Shown here: positions 11,713 to 24,100 of the stretch, piece by piece
Layout of the letters: each line of letters begins with the position of its first letter
How positions within the stretch are numbered: the stretch's first letter is position 1
Assembly (NCBI GenBank): GCA_033297205.1
Contig: MU859112.1
Location: 62,335-126,334, forward strand
DNA from: Pseudoneurospora amorphoporcata
Lineage: Eukaryota > Ascomycota > Sordariomycetes > Sordariales > Sordariaceae
Direction: 5' to 3'
Length of the DNA stretch: 64,000 bases
Made by a program: the position numbers and the translations under genes
The notes under the pieces: generated by a model
Databases searched by the model: none
Told to the model about the DNA's origin: nothing
What the model saw: the letters and a program-made list of their open reading frames with translations, nothing else

Positions 11713-13410
11713 ATGGAAACGCTCGAAGACATAAAGCGGCGCACGAACGACATCCTCTCGTCGATCTCGACTACTTTGACTTCTAAACACCATGCGGATG
11801 ATCACGGAGCTCACATGAGGGGCAGTTGGGAGAAGATCAAAGTCCCCGCCCTTCCCAGATCTTCCCATTCCGTCGACATCGTTGCGGGGACCGCCTACGT
11901 CTTCGGCGGCGAGGCCGAGAATGCGCGTCAGCCTACGGACAACGACATGCACGCTATTGTCCTTCCCTCGAGTAGTGCTCCGGCGGATTACTATGCCATC
12001 AAAGCGAAGTCGCCAAGGGCCACAGATACCTCGCACGAGAAGAAAAAGTCCCCCGCAACCAACGAGTCGAGCGAGACACCTGCTCCGCGTGTCGGCCACG
12101 CTACAGCTGTCATCGGCCACCGCATCTTCCTCTTCGGTGGACGTGGCGGCCCTGACATGACTCCCCTTGACGAAGCCGGCCGTGTCTGGGTCTTCGACAC
12201 CCGTACTCACTTCTGGTCTTACCTTGACCCGGTCTCCCCCGTCAGCGGCAAATCCCCCGCTATCCCTAAGCCACGCAGCTACCATTCGGCCGTGGCAACC
12301 GACAAGCCCCGCAACTTCAACAAGACATTGCCCACAAAGAAGAGCCACAGCCGGCCTACCACGAGCTCTTCCACTAGTAATAATTTGGCTGGTGACATTG
12401 GCGAAGGCCTCATTAAGCGCACAAACACCATCCGTGACTGGGCCACGGGTGACCGCGACGTCGACGAAGTCGGTACCCCGCAGCGCCCCATTGTCGGGAA
12501 GGTAGCCGAGCACGCCGTCGATGCCGACGTAGACGGCTACGGCACTTTTATCATCCACGGCGGTTGTGTGGCTGATGGCAAGAGGACTTCGGACGTTTGG
12601 GCCTTCGACATCCACTCACGCATCTGGCAGCAACTGCCTGACGCCCCAGGCCCGGCCCGCGGGGGTGCCGCTCTGGCGCTGAGCAGGAGCAGACTGTACC
12701 GCTTTGGCGGGTTCAACGGCGAGACCCAAGAGGGCGGGCAGCTGGACTATCTGGAGCTCGTGCTCGAGGAGTTCGACGACCAGTTCGGCAAGGGAGACGC
12801 CAGCATCTCGGCTAAGGATGGCTGGAAGAGCTTGTTGCAGGGTAAGGAGGACGTGGGCTACAAGGAGCCAGATCCGGCACCTGTTCCCACTGTTCTTGGT
12901 AGCCAAGACCCCGATGAGGATCATTGGCCAGGGGCGAGAAGCGTTGCTGGGTTAGAGGCGATCACGGTCGGCGGTGGTCGCGAGTATCTCGTCCTCATCC
13001 TTGGAGAGAAGGAGGGCAGTGGCAAGGGCCATGATGCTGCCGGAAAATTCCATGACGATGTTTGGGTATACCAAGTCCCGGCAGAGGGCATGAGTCTGGC
13101 AAGTGTCGGGGATAAGGTGAAGTCTGTTGTTGGAAGGAAGAGCCGGGAAGGTCAATGGTGAGTTTCCGTTCTGTTCCTGCCCAGATGTCTCTTTTACCAT
13201 AATGACTAATGACTTGGGTGCTGCAGGACGAAAGTTGACACTATCCCACATGATGCCGAAGATGTTGCCTCGGTTGGCGGTCCTGGCCCAAGAGGCTGGA
13301 TTGCTAGTGCTGCCATGGGCGAGCTTGAGGAGAACGGTATCCTGATTTGGGGTGGTTTGGATTCCGAGAACAAGAGACTGGGAGATGGCTGGGTTTTTAG
13401 ATTGCTCTAA
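11713..13410 (+). CDS. Kelch-repeat protein, cytosolic
   Basis: Exons 11713-13157 and 13227-13410 (69-nt intron) encode 542 aa. Seen: at least five kelch blades with the Gly-Gly/aromatic signature: HSVDIVAGTAYVFGGE, RVGHATAVIGHRIFLFGG, YHSAVATDKP, TFIIHGGCVADGKRTSDVWAFD and GGAALALSRSRLYRFGGFNG. The last blade is completed by the second exon (ENGILIWGGLDSENKRLGDGW). A basic Ser/Thr-rich insert (residues ~200-235) and an acidic insert (residues ~345-410) interrupt the propeller. No signal peptide or membrane segment, so a cytosolic or nuclear beta-propeller scaffold is likely. Kelch propellers bind diverse partners, and nothing here identifies the partner. The ATG lies in a good context (aaccATGG). 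Confidence 0.88.
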
Positions 13411-13946
13411 TTCGGTTCTATTTCTTTCCATGATGAGGGTACACCACTCGAAGTTGATATGCGCCTCGGTATGATTTTCAAGATAAGGAGTGTTTGGAGG
13501 CTTCAAGGTTACTATACGAGGCGGTTAGAAAGTTTGATTTGGATAACGCCACTCAAGTGGACGAAGGAATAGGCTTACCATTGTGCACTTGATGCTTTAT
13601 GTTGTGAGCAACGCTTGACATGGACAATTAGTAGGATATAATTAAACAGGGCCAGGGGAACTGGGCGTAGTGTAGTTTAAGACTCATAGGCCCCTTTGCA
13701 ATTGATTTTGTCATCTCAGTTAGTACATATTAACGTCAGCTTATCCAAGCATGCCACAACAAACAATACAAATACAGATAGTGTACTGTGTAACCGTTTT
13801 AAGCTTTGTACATCTTTGGTCTAATGCATTTGCCGTCATCACTGTCCTGTTGGTCCATTGTCCTGTCTATGTGACAGTTTCTGTCATCGTGCTCTTCCAC
13901 GTCAGCCCCATTACTGCTCATCTAACCTAAGATCAAGCCCCCAGAC
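13411..13946. other. Intergenic, convergent 3' ends
   Basis: About 535 nt between the convergent kelch and complex I genes. Only untranslated sequence is seen. Confidence 0.5.
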
Positions 13947-14880
13947 TTAAAGATCCGACCTCGTGACCTCCGGTCCGTATGGCTCGCTCGTCAGACTTGT
14001 TAGGCCGGCGGCGTTCTCACACGTCTGCCTCCCGCTCTGCGGGCCCGGCTTAGGCGCCTTGGATATGTCCGTGACACTCTCCTTAAGCGCCACCAACACC
14101 TGCGTGATGGTTTCGGGGGTCAAGTCCTCAAAGTAGTCGTCGTTGATTTGAACCATAGGCGCGTTGGCGCACGCGCCAAGGCACTCGACCTCGAGGAACG
14201 TGAAGAGGCCGTCGGGAGTGGTCTCGCCTTGCTTGATGCCCAGGTGCTCCTTGATGGCCTTGACAATCACGTCGGAGCCGCAGCCGCCTAGTTGGCAGGG
14301 GGTCTGTGAAGAAGAAACCAGAGTCAGCTACCCCGAATTTCATGAAGGACAGGTGAACGCGGGAAAGAAAACATACAGTGGTGCAAGCTTGAACATGGAA
14401 CTTGCCAACCGGGGTGCGGTTGTACATGGTGTAGAAGGAGGCGACCTCGTACACGCGCATGGGGGGCATCTCAAGCAGACGGGCCACCTCGTTCATGACG
14501 CTGATGCTGCAGAAGCCGTGCTGGCGCTGGCCGAGATCGAGCAGGGGCATGACGGCCGCCTTCTTGTACTGAGGCGGGTAGCGCTTGATGATCTCTTCGA
14601 TGACCTTTTCATTGTCGGCCGAGAACTTGAAGGGGATGTTGGGGTTGTTGTCGGGGGTGTTGCGATGCTGAATGATGGCAGACTGTCAGCAGGCTGAGAG
14701 CTTCTAGCACCCGTACAAAGCATAACATACCACCATGAGGGTATCGCTAGGCCTCTGCGCCGAGATGGAGAGGCATGCGCGCGAGACGGGCGCAATCGAG
14801 GCTGAAGGCTTGGTAGACAGCCGGGTTGCCGCCCGGACGGCGGCCGTCCGCATGAGGAAGGGAGTCAGCTTGGTCGCCAT
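13947..14880 (-). CDS. nuo24: NADH:ubiquinone oxidoreductase (complex I) 24 kDa subunit precursor
   Basis: Three exons, 14880-14731, 14667-14377 and 14303-13947 (introns of 63 and 73 nt), encode 265 aa. It is the NDUFV2/NuoE-type subunit of the NADH-oxidising module in the mitochondrial matrix arm and carries the N1a 2Fe-2S cluster. Seen: an N-terminal Arg/Ser/Ala-rich presequence (MATKLTPFLMRTAAVRAATR) with no acidic residues, the thioredoxin-like fold with PMRVYEVASFYTMYN, and the four cluster cysteines in CTTTPCQLGGC (split by intron 2) and CLGACANAP. The start at 14880 gives a proper import signal; an in-frame upstream extension exists but reads into the promoter. Symbol assigned from memory of the Neurospora subunit. 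Confidence 0.95.
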
Positions 14881-15750
14881 GGCTGCTTGATACGCGGGGC
14901 GGTGGCGATGAGGCCCAATTGGCGACTTGCGATTCTTCGTTCGAGAGGTTGGAGCTTTCCGTAGAGCTTTCTCGTCGACGTCCCAGTTTGGAGGTTGCCC
15001 GCGAGGTCCCGCTACGTCGTTAACGGGTTGGATGCTCTGATAGTTTGTGACCAAATCCGGGGAGGTGATTGGCCACAGAGCTTCTTCTATCGGGTTAACC
15101 GAGCCGGAGCAACTCTCAGTACGTAGTCAGTACGACGGTACTCACTCTCAGTGGGCAGGGGCAGAGGACAGCCAGAAAATGGCCGCCACACAGAATCATC
15201 TGGCATGTTCGGCTGCTGAATTTTGGTGGTCTCTCGATATCCCGTCAACTTGGAACCCCCGCGCTGTGCAAGTCTGACATTTCGGGCGACTTACACACTA
15301 CCTTAGGTACCTTAGGTACCTCTACACGACGAACCCGACGGCAGGACCCGATCAGGCCTCCGTGGGTGCACCCCGCTGTGTCCCGCATTTCAGGCTGCGT
15401 CCGGACTCCGCCATCCGCTGTTTTGCTGGAGTCTTTCCGTTGTCTGGCAGTCTAGGTGCGTTCTCCAATCTCTCCGCTGTGAAAACACGCGAGTCCTGAG
15501 TCAGTTCAAGAGGCCCACCAGATCCATCTTCCTTATAAGAGCTCCATCCTTGACCTGTCATCCCGAACGGTCCCGCATCTCCCTCCCCTGCCGGTCCAGG
15601 GCTTAACCTGACATAACGACGCAATACCCGGCAACTGAGAGCTTGGAGAGCTCTACCCAACCCAACGCTACCGTACTCTACTACAACTGAGCACGCGACA
15701 AACCCTCGAACGCTTTCGAACGCTGCGCCCGCACAGCTCCGTCGGTCATC
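14881..15750. other. Divergent promoter region
   Basis: About 870 nt between the complex I gene and the AMP-binding-domain gene. It contains a tandem CTTAGGTAC pair at 15302-15319. No gene seen. Confidence 0.5.
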
Positions 15751-17542
15751 ATGGGCGCCTTCGACAATCTGTTGCTGACCCTCGACGAGGGCATCACGGA
15801 TTTCTTTGCCCAATGGAACATCTATAGCACCATCATCGTCACTGCCTTCATCGGCTTTGTTACTTACCAGCTCTCTACACGAAAGGATCCGGATACCCAT
15901 CCCATGCTCCTTGTCCGACAGTCTCAAGGTTCAGCCGTCCGACAGCCCGGCCAGTCTCCCGTATACCGCGGCCAGTCCGCCCCCCATAGCATGCCTCTAC
16001 AGACCGGTTTGAACGTCAAGGATCCCGGTGCCTCGCGCTGGGCGAGAGGACGCGATGGTGATCTCCGCGATATCTGGAGGCAAGCTGTGGCCGGTGTCCA
16101 GGAGGACGGCCCGAACAAGGGCGCCAAGGGCAAGATCCTTAGTGTTTTCGGTACCGAACATGTCACGGAGCACTCGCTGGACGACATCACGCGTCAAATC
16201 AACCTGATCGGACAACACATCAAGGAGCAGGGCGGCAGCCGTGTGGCCATCTACATTCCCAACTCCGTCGAGCTGCTTGCGGCCCTCTTTTCCTGCGCCT
16301 TCTACAACCTCACGGCCGTCGTTCTTCCCTTCGAGCAACCGGAAGAAGAGGTTATCTCGATGTTGCGCCGGTCTGGTGCTGACACTGTCATCACTGCCCC
16401 CGGATGTTTCCCCTTCGACCTCGTTGCTAAGCACTACCCTTCTCTCCGTCAGCTGATTTGGATCGTCGAAGAAGGCAGCAGGCACATGGACTGGAATGAA
16501 GTCCCCGAGGGCACCGGCAGCAGCGTCAACGTTTCTACCTGGCACGAGATCATCGGCGACAGCCCCGCCGCTGCTGGCCGGGAGCTTCCTGCGCTTGAAG
16601 GCCAGAAGGAGCCCACCGATGTCATCCTCTTCTGGCAGTTCAAGTCCGGTGTCCCTTCGGAAATGGTTACCTTCACAGCCAGCAACTTCGCCTCTGCCAT
16701 CGCTGCCCAGCTCTTCGCTATTCCGACCTCGCAGAAGATGGGACCATCCGATCTCTTCCTCCCCGCCGACTCTCTTGCCAACAGCCACACCCTCGTCCTG
16801 ACCCTGGCCGCGCTTTTCTCCAACGCCTCTGTCGCCCTGAACTCCGTCGGAACCCAAGCCTACGACCTCGCCGTTGCAACCCGCGGCATTTCGCCTACCA
16901 TCCTGGTCGCCACGCCCGCAGCTCTTATCAAGACGCACCAGGAAACCTCCAGCAAATTCTCCTCGCTCATCGCCCGCAACCTCCACTGGCTGCAGACCCG
17001 CCACCTGACCCAGTACGGCGTCATGCCCACCGCCTCGTTCCTCTCATCTTACTACGACAGCCTTCGCCCTTCCATTGGCACCAAGCCCGGCAAACTTCGC
17101 TTGATCCTGACCGCTGAACGCGTGGGCTCGGATACGCCCCGCTTGTCGTCGCAGGTGTTGTCGGATCTCAGGGCTTACACTGGTGCGCGCATCATCTATG
17201 CGCTGACGGCTGCCAAGGTGGCGGGCGCGGTGACACAGACGCTGTTCTATGATTACAGAGTGTTTGAGGACAAGTGCTCGCACTTTGGACCGCCGTTGAG
17301 CAGCACGGAGGTGTTTTTCAAGGATATGGGAGAGTATAAGACTACTGATGGCGTCAGTAGGGGAGAGGTAAGCTTGAAAAAGAATCCCCTTTCATCTGGT
17401 GATCAGACTAAATGCAGAACGGCTTGCTAACCATGAGATGAAATCGCAGATCGTTGTCAAGGGACCTTCCGTTTCTGGCGGCGAGACAGCGCTGGGCGTG
17501 GCTGGCTATATGAGGGATGACAACACACTGGCGTATGCTTAA
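15751..17542 (+). CDS. Membrane-anchored, degenerate AMP-binding (acyl-CoA synthetase-like) protein
   Basis: Exons 15751-17367 and 17450-17542 (82-nt intron) encode 569 aa. Seen: one hydrophobic segment near residues 26-44 (YSTIIVTAFIGFVTYQL), then an ANL-superfamily N-terminal domain with VAIYIPNSVELLAALFSCAFYNLTAVVLP, as in long-chain acyl-CoA synthetases. The usual ATP-binding P-loop (consensus Ser/Thr-Gly rich ending in Pro-Lys) is replaced by FWQFKSGVPSEMVTFT, and the adenylate motif position reads IYALTAAKVAGAVT without the Tyr-x-x-Thr-Glu consensus. The protein ends soon after the hinge region (EIVVKGPSVSGGE), so the mobile C-terminal lid with its catalytic Lys is missing. I infer a pseudoenzyme or an enzyme with a changed reaction, facing the cytosol from an organelle membrane. 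Substrate and partner are unknown. Confidence 0.82.
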
Positions 17543-17975
17543 GAGACGGGATGAACCAAGCTTAGGAAACGTCCGATATATCTTGCCATGTAGACAAGAA
17601 TATTTGACTATGGGCACGAAGGAACTTCTCGGAAGAAGGCCTTATCGCTTAAGATTTTGGAATACAAGCATCTTCAAGAACCGTGATAGCCAAGGCGTTG
17701 ATGAATATTTCTATAACTGGACGACATTAAGAACAGCGGAAAGACCGGACTGCAACAAAATGATCACATGTGTATCTTCTAAATCGACCCTTGATTAGAC
17801 AAAAACATCCACCAACCCAGACCCAAACAAAGCTGAAAGAGCCCCCGTTGCGCCCATCGCCATGAAGCCCAATTGTACGTGTTAACTTGTACACCCAAAA
17901 ACAACACAAATGTGCTTTTTTTTCGTCCAACGGTTTTCAAAAACCCGTCGTATTCCCCCTCCTCCATCTCTTTGC
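17543..17975. other. Intergenic, convergent 3' ends
   Basis: About 430 nt between the AMP-binding-domain gene and MCM5. No gene or RNA seen. Confidence 0.5.
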
Positions 17976-20284
17976 TTACGCGCCATTCCTATAAACCTGC
18001 GCACCCTGGTTCCTGAACATAATCGTATCCCTCCTTTGCAACATCATCAACGCCCTGTTCAACGCCACCTCGCTGAACCCCTTACCCTCCACCATCTCCC
18101 TGCGGAGGGTGGCCAAGCTGGTGCTCCAGCCGATCGGGAGACGACGCTTCAGCTCGGCCTCGACCCGGGACGTCTCCTCGTTCAGCTCGCGGTTGCTGCC
18201 CGTGCTGCCGCCCTGGTTGACAGCGTCCATGGTCGAGCACAGGAACAAGCGGATGGCCTCGTCCACGTGCTTCTCCGTCGCGACGGGGGAAAGGGTAAGC
18301 TTGGCGAGCGACTCGGTGATGCGCACAATGGCTTCGAGCTGGCGGACGGTGATGGGAATCGAGGAGCGTGCATTGGCTTCGAGTTCGGAGGCGTGCACTT
18401 GCTTGCGGATGGCGACGAAGTGAGAGGAGAGCTTCTCGGCGGCTTCGGGGGAGAGACGGGGGGCGCAGCGGCTGGGGAGGGAAGTGTTAGTTTAACTATT
18501 TAACTATTTAATGTGAGAGAAGGAAAGGAAAACGACTTACGATCGGCAATATGCGACGTATCGCCTCATCTTCTCGACCGGAATCTCAGCCTCGGTCCGC
18601 TCCTCAACACCACGGCCACCCATGTGGATGCCCATAACGTGCTTGGCGATGCGCTCATCGCGGCCGCGCTCGTGCTCATCCTTGACGATGAAGATCATGT
18701 CGAAACGCGACAGAATGGTAGTCTGGAAGTCGATGTTCTCGCCGGGGGTCTTCATGTCGTCGTAGCGGCCAAAGATGGGGTTAGCGGCGGCCAGGACCGA
18801 AGTGCGAGCGTTGAGGATCGTGGTGATACCGGCCTTGGCGATGGATATGGTCTGCTGCTCCATGGCTTCGTGGATCGCCACTCTGTCTTCGTCACGCATC
18901 TTGTCAAACTCGTCGATACAGACGACACCGCCGTCGGCGAGCACCATGGCACCGCCTTCGAGGTAGAACTCGCGCGTGGAAGCGTCGCGCTGGACGGAAG
19001 CCGTCAAACCGGCGGCGGAGGAACCCTTGCCGGAGGTGTAGATAGCGATTGGGGCGACTTTCTCGACGAACTTGAGCAGCTGCGACTTAGCTGTACCCGG
19101 GTCACCAAGCATGAGGACGTTAATATCACCACGGAGCCTCATGCCATCCGGGAGGATCTTCTTGGAGCCACCCATGAGCAAACAAAGGATGGCCTTTTTG
19201 ATGTCCTTGTTTCCGTAAATAGATGGCGCAATGCACTCGGCCATGACGTTGTAGAGATCTGGGCGACGGCTAAGTTCAAGGAATTCTTGCTCTTCCTCCT
19301 CGGAGAAGACAGCCAGACCCTTGGCTGTTTGGTCAATGTCTGTCTGGATACCGACGGCGCGGAGATAGGGTGTGCGAATGGCGACAGCGCCGCTTGTGGA
19401 CTTCTTGTTGCCTCCACTTTGGTATATAGAAAAGATACCCATGACGGTACATCTTGAGCCGGGAACCACACGGTTTGTAAGATAGCGGTCGGCGGAGATC
19501 AGGACGTGGCGAGGCAGTTCACCGACGGGAACTTGGTCTGGAGCTTCCTGAAGCTTGATAATCTGCTGGTCGACGAATCTTGACTTCTCGTGTTGTACGA
19601 AGTAAGGATCCATGGGACACTTCTCGCCGGGATCGCCTGGCGCCCTGATTCTGCCGCATGACCTGGGAAGGGTGGCGCCGCTGAAGCCGCCGGATACGTG
19701 AACGTGTTGGACGTGGCCGCAGTTGCGGCACTGTACGTGGAGTTCTGTCGCCTTGGACGACATTACCGAGGCACCAATGACGATACCAGGTACCCGGACC
19801 AGCCGGGAGATTGTGAGGGAATCGAGGTTACGGATGGAAACATCCTCGGCGTTGGAGTGTAGAAGCAGTTGATGGTCGGGCAGGTCTATCTTGGGCTCGT
19901 TCGGGAAGACAATTCGGTGTGTGCAGCGCTTCAAGGCGGCCTCGAACAGAGGGATAATCTCGGCGGGTTCTGTGACTAGTCTGTGGGCGATCTCCTCGTT
20001 GAACTTGATTAGGTCGCCAATGTTGACATCGCAGTAGTATTTCTTCAGGAGGGCATTTTCTCGTAGCTGATCTCTGGACGGAATCTCGTTAGAAAGAAGC
20101 TCCAGGGAGGGTAAAGGGTGGGAGTTAGAAGCGCCAACCTGTAGATGAAGCTGTTATCGAGTCTGAAGTCGAGAATGAAAGCCTCGAGCTGGGCTCGAAT
20201 GTGCTGGTTGCTGTCCTCCTCTGGTACGTATGAGGAAGCAGCGCCGGCGTAGGTCCGGGCTGAGAAGACGGACTGATGATCCAT
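17976..20284 (-). CDS. mcm5: DNA replication licensing factor MCM5
   Basis: Three exons, 20284-20139, 20073-18541 and 18471-17976 (introns of 65 and 69 nt), encode 724 aa. Role: one subunit of the hexameric MCM2-7 helicase loaded at replication origins. Seen: the MCM5-type start (MDHQSVFSARTYAGAAS), an N-terminal zinc-finger region with cysteines in CRNCGHV, SCGR and EKCPMDPY, then the AAA+ core: Walker A GDPGTAKSQ near residue 370, Walker B CIDEFDKM near 431, and the arginine-finger motif SRFD near 503, followed by the C-terminal winged-helix region. The length is normal for MCM5. The paralogue call rests on overall resemblance to MCM5 and its N-terminus. Confidence 0.96.
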
Positions 20285-21162
20285 AACTGACGGCGGTTCA
20301 GTATGGAGCTTGCTTTTTTACTCAGGTGCGTTGATCGTAGAGGTTCGCACCAAGAGTGTATCAGGAGGTGTGTTTGAGAAAGAAACCAGAGGGAGAACCC
20401 AAAATCGCAAAACGTAGGTAGGTACGTATGCGAAACCTAACCGCGACGCGAGAAACATGGGATACTCCGCGCCCAGGACGCGATTTTTGGCAGGGGTTTT
20501 AATAGGTGTCCCACCTGTAAACTGGATGGCAGGCCCAGCACCCAGGCAGGGCCCCTGAAGTGCGGAGTGCCCTAACATGAAACATGTTTAGAAGAATATT
20601 TCGTTAGGGTGATTCACCTTCCAACACTTTTGCAGCAAACGGTACAAGACCCAGCCCTGCTCCGTGGCACGGGTAAGTACAGTGGCGGGCGGAGCTTCAT
20701 TCAACTGCGCTAGGTACGTATCCGGACAAGGGTCCTGTGTTGTGGGATCCAATAGGTGCTGCGTGGCTTCCGCTCCGAATTGGGTTTTTTTTGGGGGGGG
20801 GGGGGGGTTGGGACCTTGACTTTCAACAGCTCCGAGTCCAATACCTACTCTTGGTCACAATACTACTGTTTTGCGCTTCTTCTTGGCCATCTTGTGTGGA
20901 AAAATACACGCTGGTTCTTGTCATTGTTCTTGTTTCGCTATGATACCCCGGTGACCCTTTGCAGTAACAGCGATACTCTCTGTCTAGTGTACCTTCAACG
21001 CTACCTCGGCGCCTAGTACAGCTTGCGCCTCCCACGATCATCATACCGATTACCGAACTCCCCCATCTTTCCAAGTCGCCAATCCACCGCCGCATGACCA
21101 AGGGCCAGTTCGTCTTCCCCTGAGCTTAGGCCTAGGACTTCCGGGAGACTTGATGAGCCATC
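20285..21162. other. Divergent promoter region of MCM5 and sec8
   Basis: About 880 nt. Holds a T-run followed by a long G-run at about 20785-20808, and two copies of the TAGGTACGTA motif (20419-20428, 20711-20720). No gene seen. Confidence 0.5.
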
Positions 21163-24100
21163 ATGTTCTCCAATCAGGGTGCTCGCAAGTCGGTTGATAG
21201 TCTATCGCCAATACCCAATGCCGGCCATTTTGGCGACTTCCCTTTCCACGGGTGCGATGCGTTTTGTCTGTTCATGCCTTCTCCATAGCACATACACTGA
21301 CAGCTTCTTAAAGGAGAGGCTCACGCAGTCCGAGCCGCCCGTTCCATCCGCGACGAGATTCGACCGCGAGCTCCATACACTCCATCGGCGGCTCTCTCGA
21401 CAGCTCCACCGGCACCTGGGGTGACGCCGTCCTCGAGTCCGGCCAGAATGCCATCTCGACCCTGCTCCAGCCACCCATAGTACGAACCGGTCTGCTTCCT
21501 CACACCTCAGCTCCCGCTTCCACTGCTCATAAGCCTCCGACTGCTCGAGACATTCCGCCCGTCACTCTCACCAACGTCCCCCACGTTGATAATTCCGAAT
21601 TTACGCAATACCTCACTCAAGTCGGCGCGTTGTACGAACAGCTACGTCGGGTTCAGGCGGACGAAGAAGAGGCATCCGGTACTCACAGCAGGCGAGGTAG
21701 CAAGGCTGACGCAACCTCAGCCGAGGATGGACATCTACGGCCGGGTAAACGATCGGGCGCGTCCAGGAGGGCTTCCAGCTCATCCATTGCGTCCATATCA
21801 TCGATAGAGACCCCGGGCCCCGCTCGACGCAGCTCAAGCTACAGGAAAGCGGCATCGCAGGGCCCTCCCCCATTGTCCACTATTCCCCTGGTATATTTCG
21901 ACGAAGACTTTCACCTTGAGAACCCCCGGACTTTCGATGTTGTTAGCGAGCGATCCGAAGTAGTACGACCCGCACCGGGATCCGATGACCGAGCCCACCA
22001 TAATGGCCAGGCATCAGCGCCTCGGAAGGCCCTTGCGACGAATGCCATATTGCAGGAGAAGCTATCATGGTACATGGACACCGTCGAAATGCACCTTATC
22101 CAGTCGATTTCAACCGCTTCAACCACCTTCTTCACTGCGCTAGGGTCTCTTAGGGAACTACATTCAGAAGCCGCAGACTCCGTGGACAGAATCAAGACAC
22201 TGAGGAAAGAACTGGAAAATCTGGACGACGAGATCGCAACCAGGGGTTTGGATATTGTGCACCACCGGCGGAGACGGGAGAATATCCAACAATTGCATGA
22301 TGCAGTCATGCAGCTTAGGGAAGTGGTTGAGGGAGTGGCTGTATGCGAATCGCTGGTAGACTCGGGCGAGGTGGACGCAGCGCTTGACAACATTGACGCT
22401 TTAGAAAAGCTGATCGCCGGAGAAGAGGGGGCCTCCCACAATGGTCGTCCCAGGATGGAGTTGAGAGATCTCAGGGGCACCACTGCCCTCCAGGGTGTAC
22501 ACAACGACATGAGTACTCTTCGGCAACGTATCGGCAAGACCTACGAAGAGAGGTTCATAGCTCTCCTAATACGTGACATCCAGCGCCACGTTGCGCACGT
22601 TTCAACTCAGGAGGTTCTGATGCGGTGGAGCAGTGCTTCAATACGCGCCCGAGGAGGCCATAATCGCGAGCCCTCGGCTTTTCCATCCTACCTGACATCA
22701 ACAGACGGTCTCCGATCGGAACTTTTGGTTAGTCTGACTGGCTTACATAGATCCAAGTTCCTTACAGCCGCTGCGACTGCTTATAGAGACACAGCTCTGC
22801 GCGAGATCAAAAACCTCATCCGCCGGCCGTTGCCGAGTTCCAACGATGATGATAATGAGTCCATGATGTCCGCTTCAACGATGATAGGAGGCAAGCAACG
22901 CTCTCAACAGGAGCGTTCCTCCATCCTGGCTCGTAACCTGCGTGCTTTGGAACCCAAGGAGGCGGAGGACCTGCTAGTCAAGATCTACATCGGAGTAACC
23001 GAAACCCTAAGACGACTGGATACACAAGCAAAAGTGTTGTTAGACGTCGCAAGTTCTCTCGGCGACTCAGATCCAACCAGTGGTCTTAGGTCTCCACCTT
23101 TCAGTCCTACTGGCAGGCGATTGTCTACAGCAGCCCTAGAGGCTCAAGAAGAGATCCATACAGCCCTCGACCTCTCAAACCTTCTTGGGCAAGCCGTTGA
23201 TATTGCTCAGGATAAGGTCGTCAGGCTATTGAAGGTTAGGTCGGAACAGAGTACTCGTCTAACGCTTGAATGGTTCTTACGATACTTCACTGTCAATCTC
23301 CATTTCGCCAATGAGTGCGAGGCCATCTCAGGTCGAAGTGGGACAGCCTTGAAGAACCTAGTCAATGGTCACATCAAGGAATTTGTTCAGCGTCACGGCG
23401 ATGCTGAGAAGCAGAAGCTTGCCCAGGGCATGGAGAGTGACCAGTGGGCAAGTCAGGATTTTACAGAGAAAGATACGGAGCTTCTCAGCCGCATATTGGA
23501 AGGGAGCACACGAGATGCGGCCATTTGGGCAGAAGCAACCAAAGTCTGGATTCCACCCTCTGATGGCGAGAATGGTGGCAGCGCTGCTGCTTCTGCCCTT
23601 GGAGTGCAGGCCAACGGCGACTCTGGGGACAAGGCTGCTGAAGCACAGGCGAACGGAGCTTCTAAGTCCAAAGCGCGCGCTGCCGTCGTCGACTCTGAGA
23701 CGTTCCTCCTCCCCAAGTCCGCGATATTATGCATGAACGGCACGGCTCAGTTCATTCACCTTATTGTCGGCATTCCCTCCATGACAGCCGATGTGTCGTC
23801 CTCGCTCATCGCCTACCTTCAGCTCTTTAACTCCCGCTGCAAGCAACTCATTTTGGGCGCGGGTGCCCTTATGTCCGCGGGTCTTAAAAATATCACCACG
23901 CGCCATCTTGCTGTAGCATCGCAGGCACTAGCCTTCATCGCGGCAATCATTCCTCATGTGCGTGAGTTCGTACGCCGTCATTGCGTTAGCAGCCTTGTCT
24001 CCGGGGTGATGGCGGACTTCGACAAAGTCAGGCGTGACTTCCAAGAGCACCAGAATATTATCTACAATAAACTGGTCGAGATCATGACCGGCCGAGCAGT

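Noticed and set aside
11698..12615. 305-codon ORF antisense to the kelch gene
   Set aside because: Antisense shadow; runs past the kelch start codon into its promoter without a sensible N-terminus.
15997..17004. 335-codon ORF antisense to the AMP-binding-domain gene
   Set aside because: Shadow of a C-biased coding exon; composition is Gly/Val/Asp-rich as expected of antisense frames.
18513..19457. 314-codon ORF antisense to MCM5
   Set aside because: Lies wholly opposite the conserved MCM5 AAA+ exon and has no recognisable domain.
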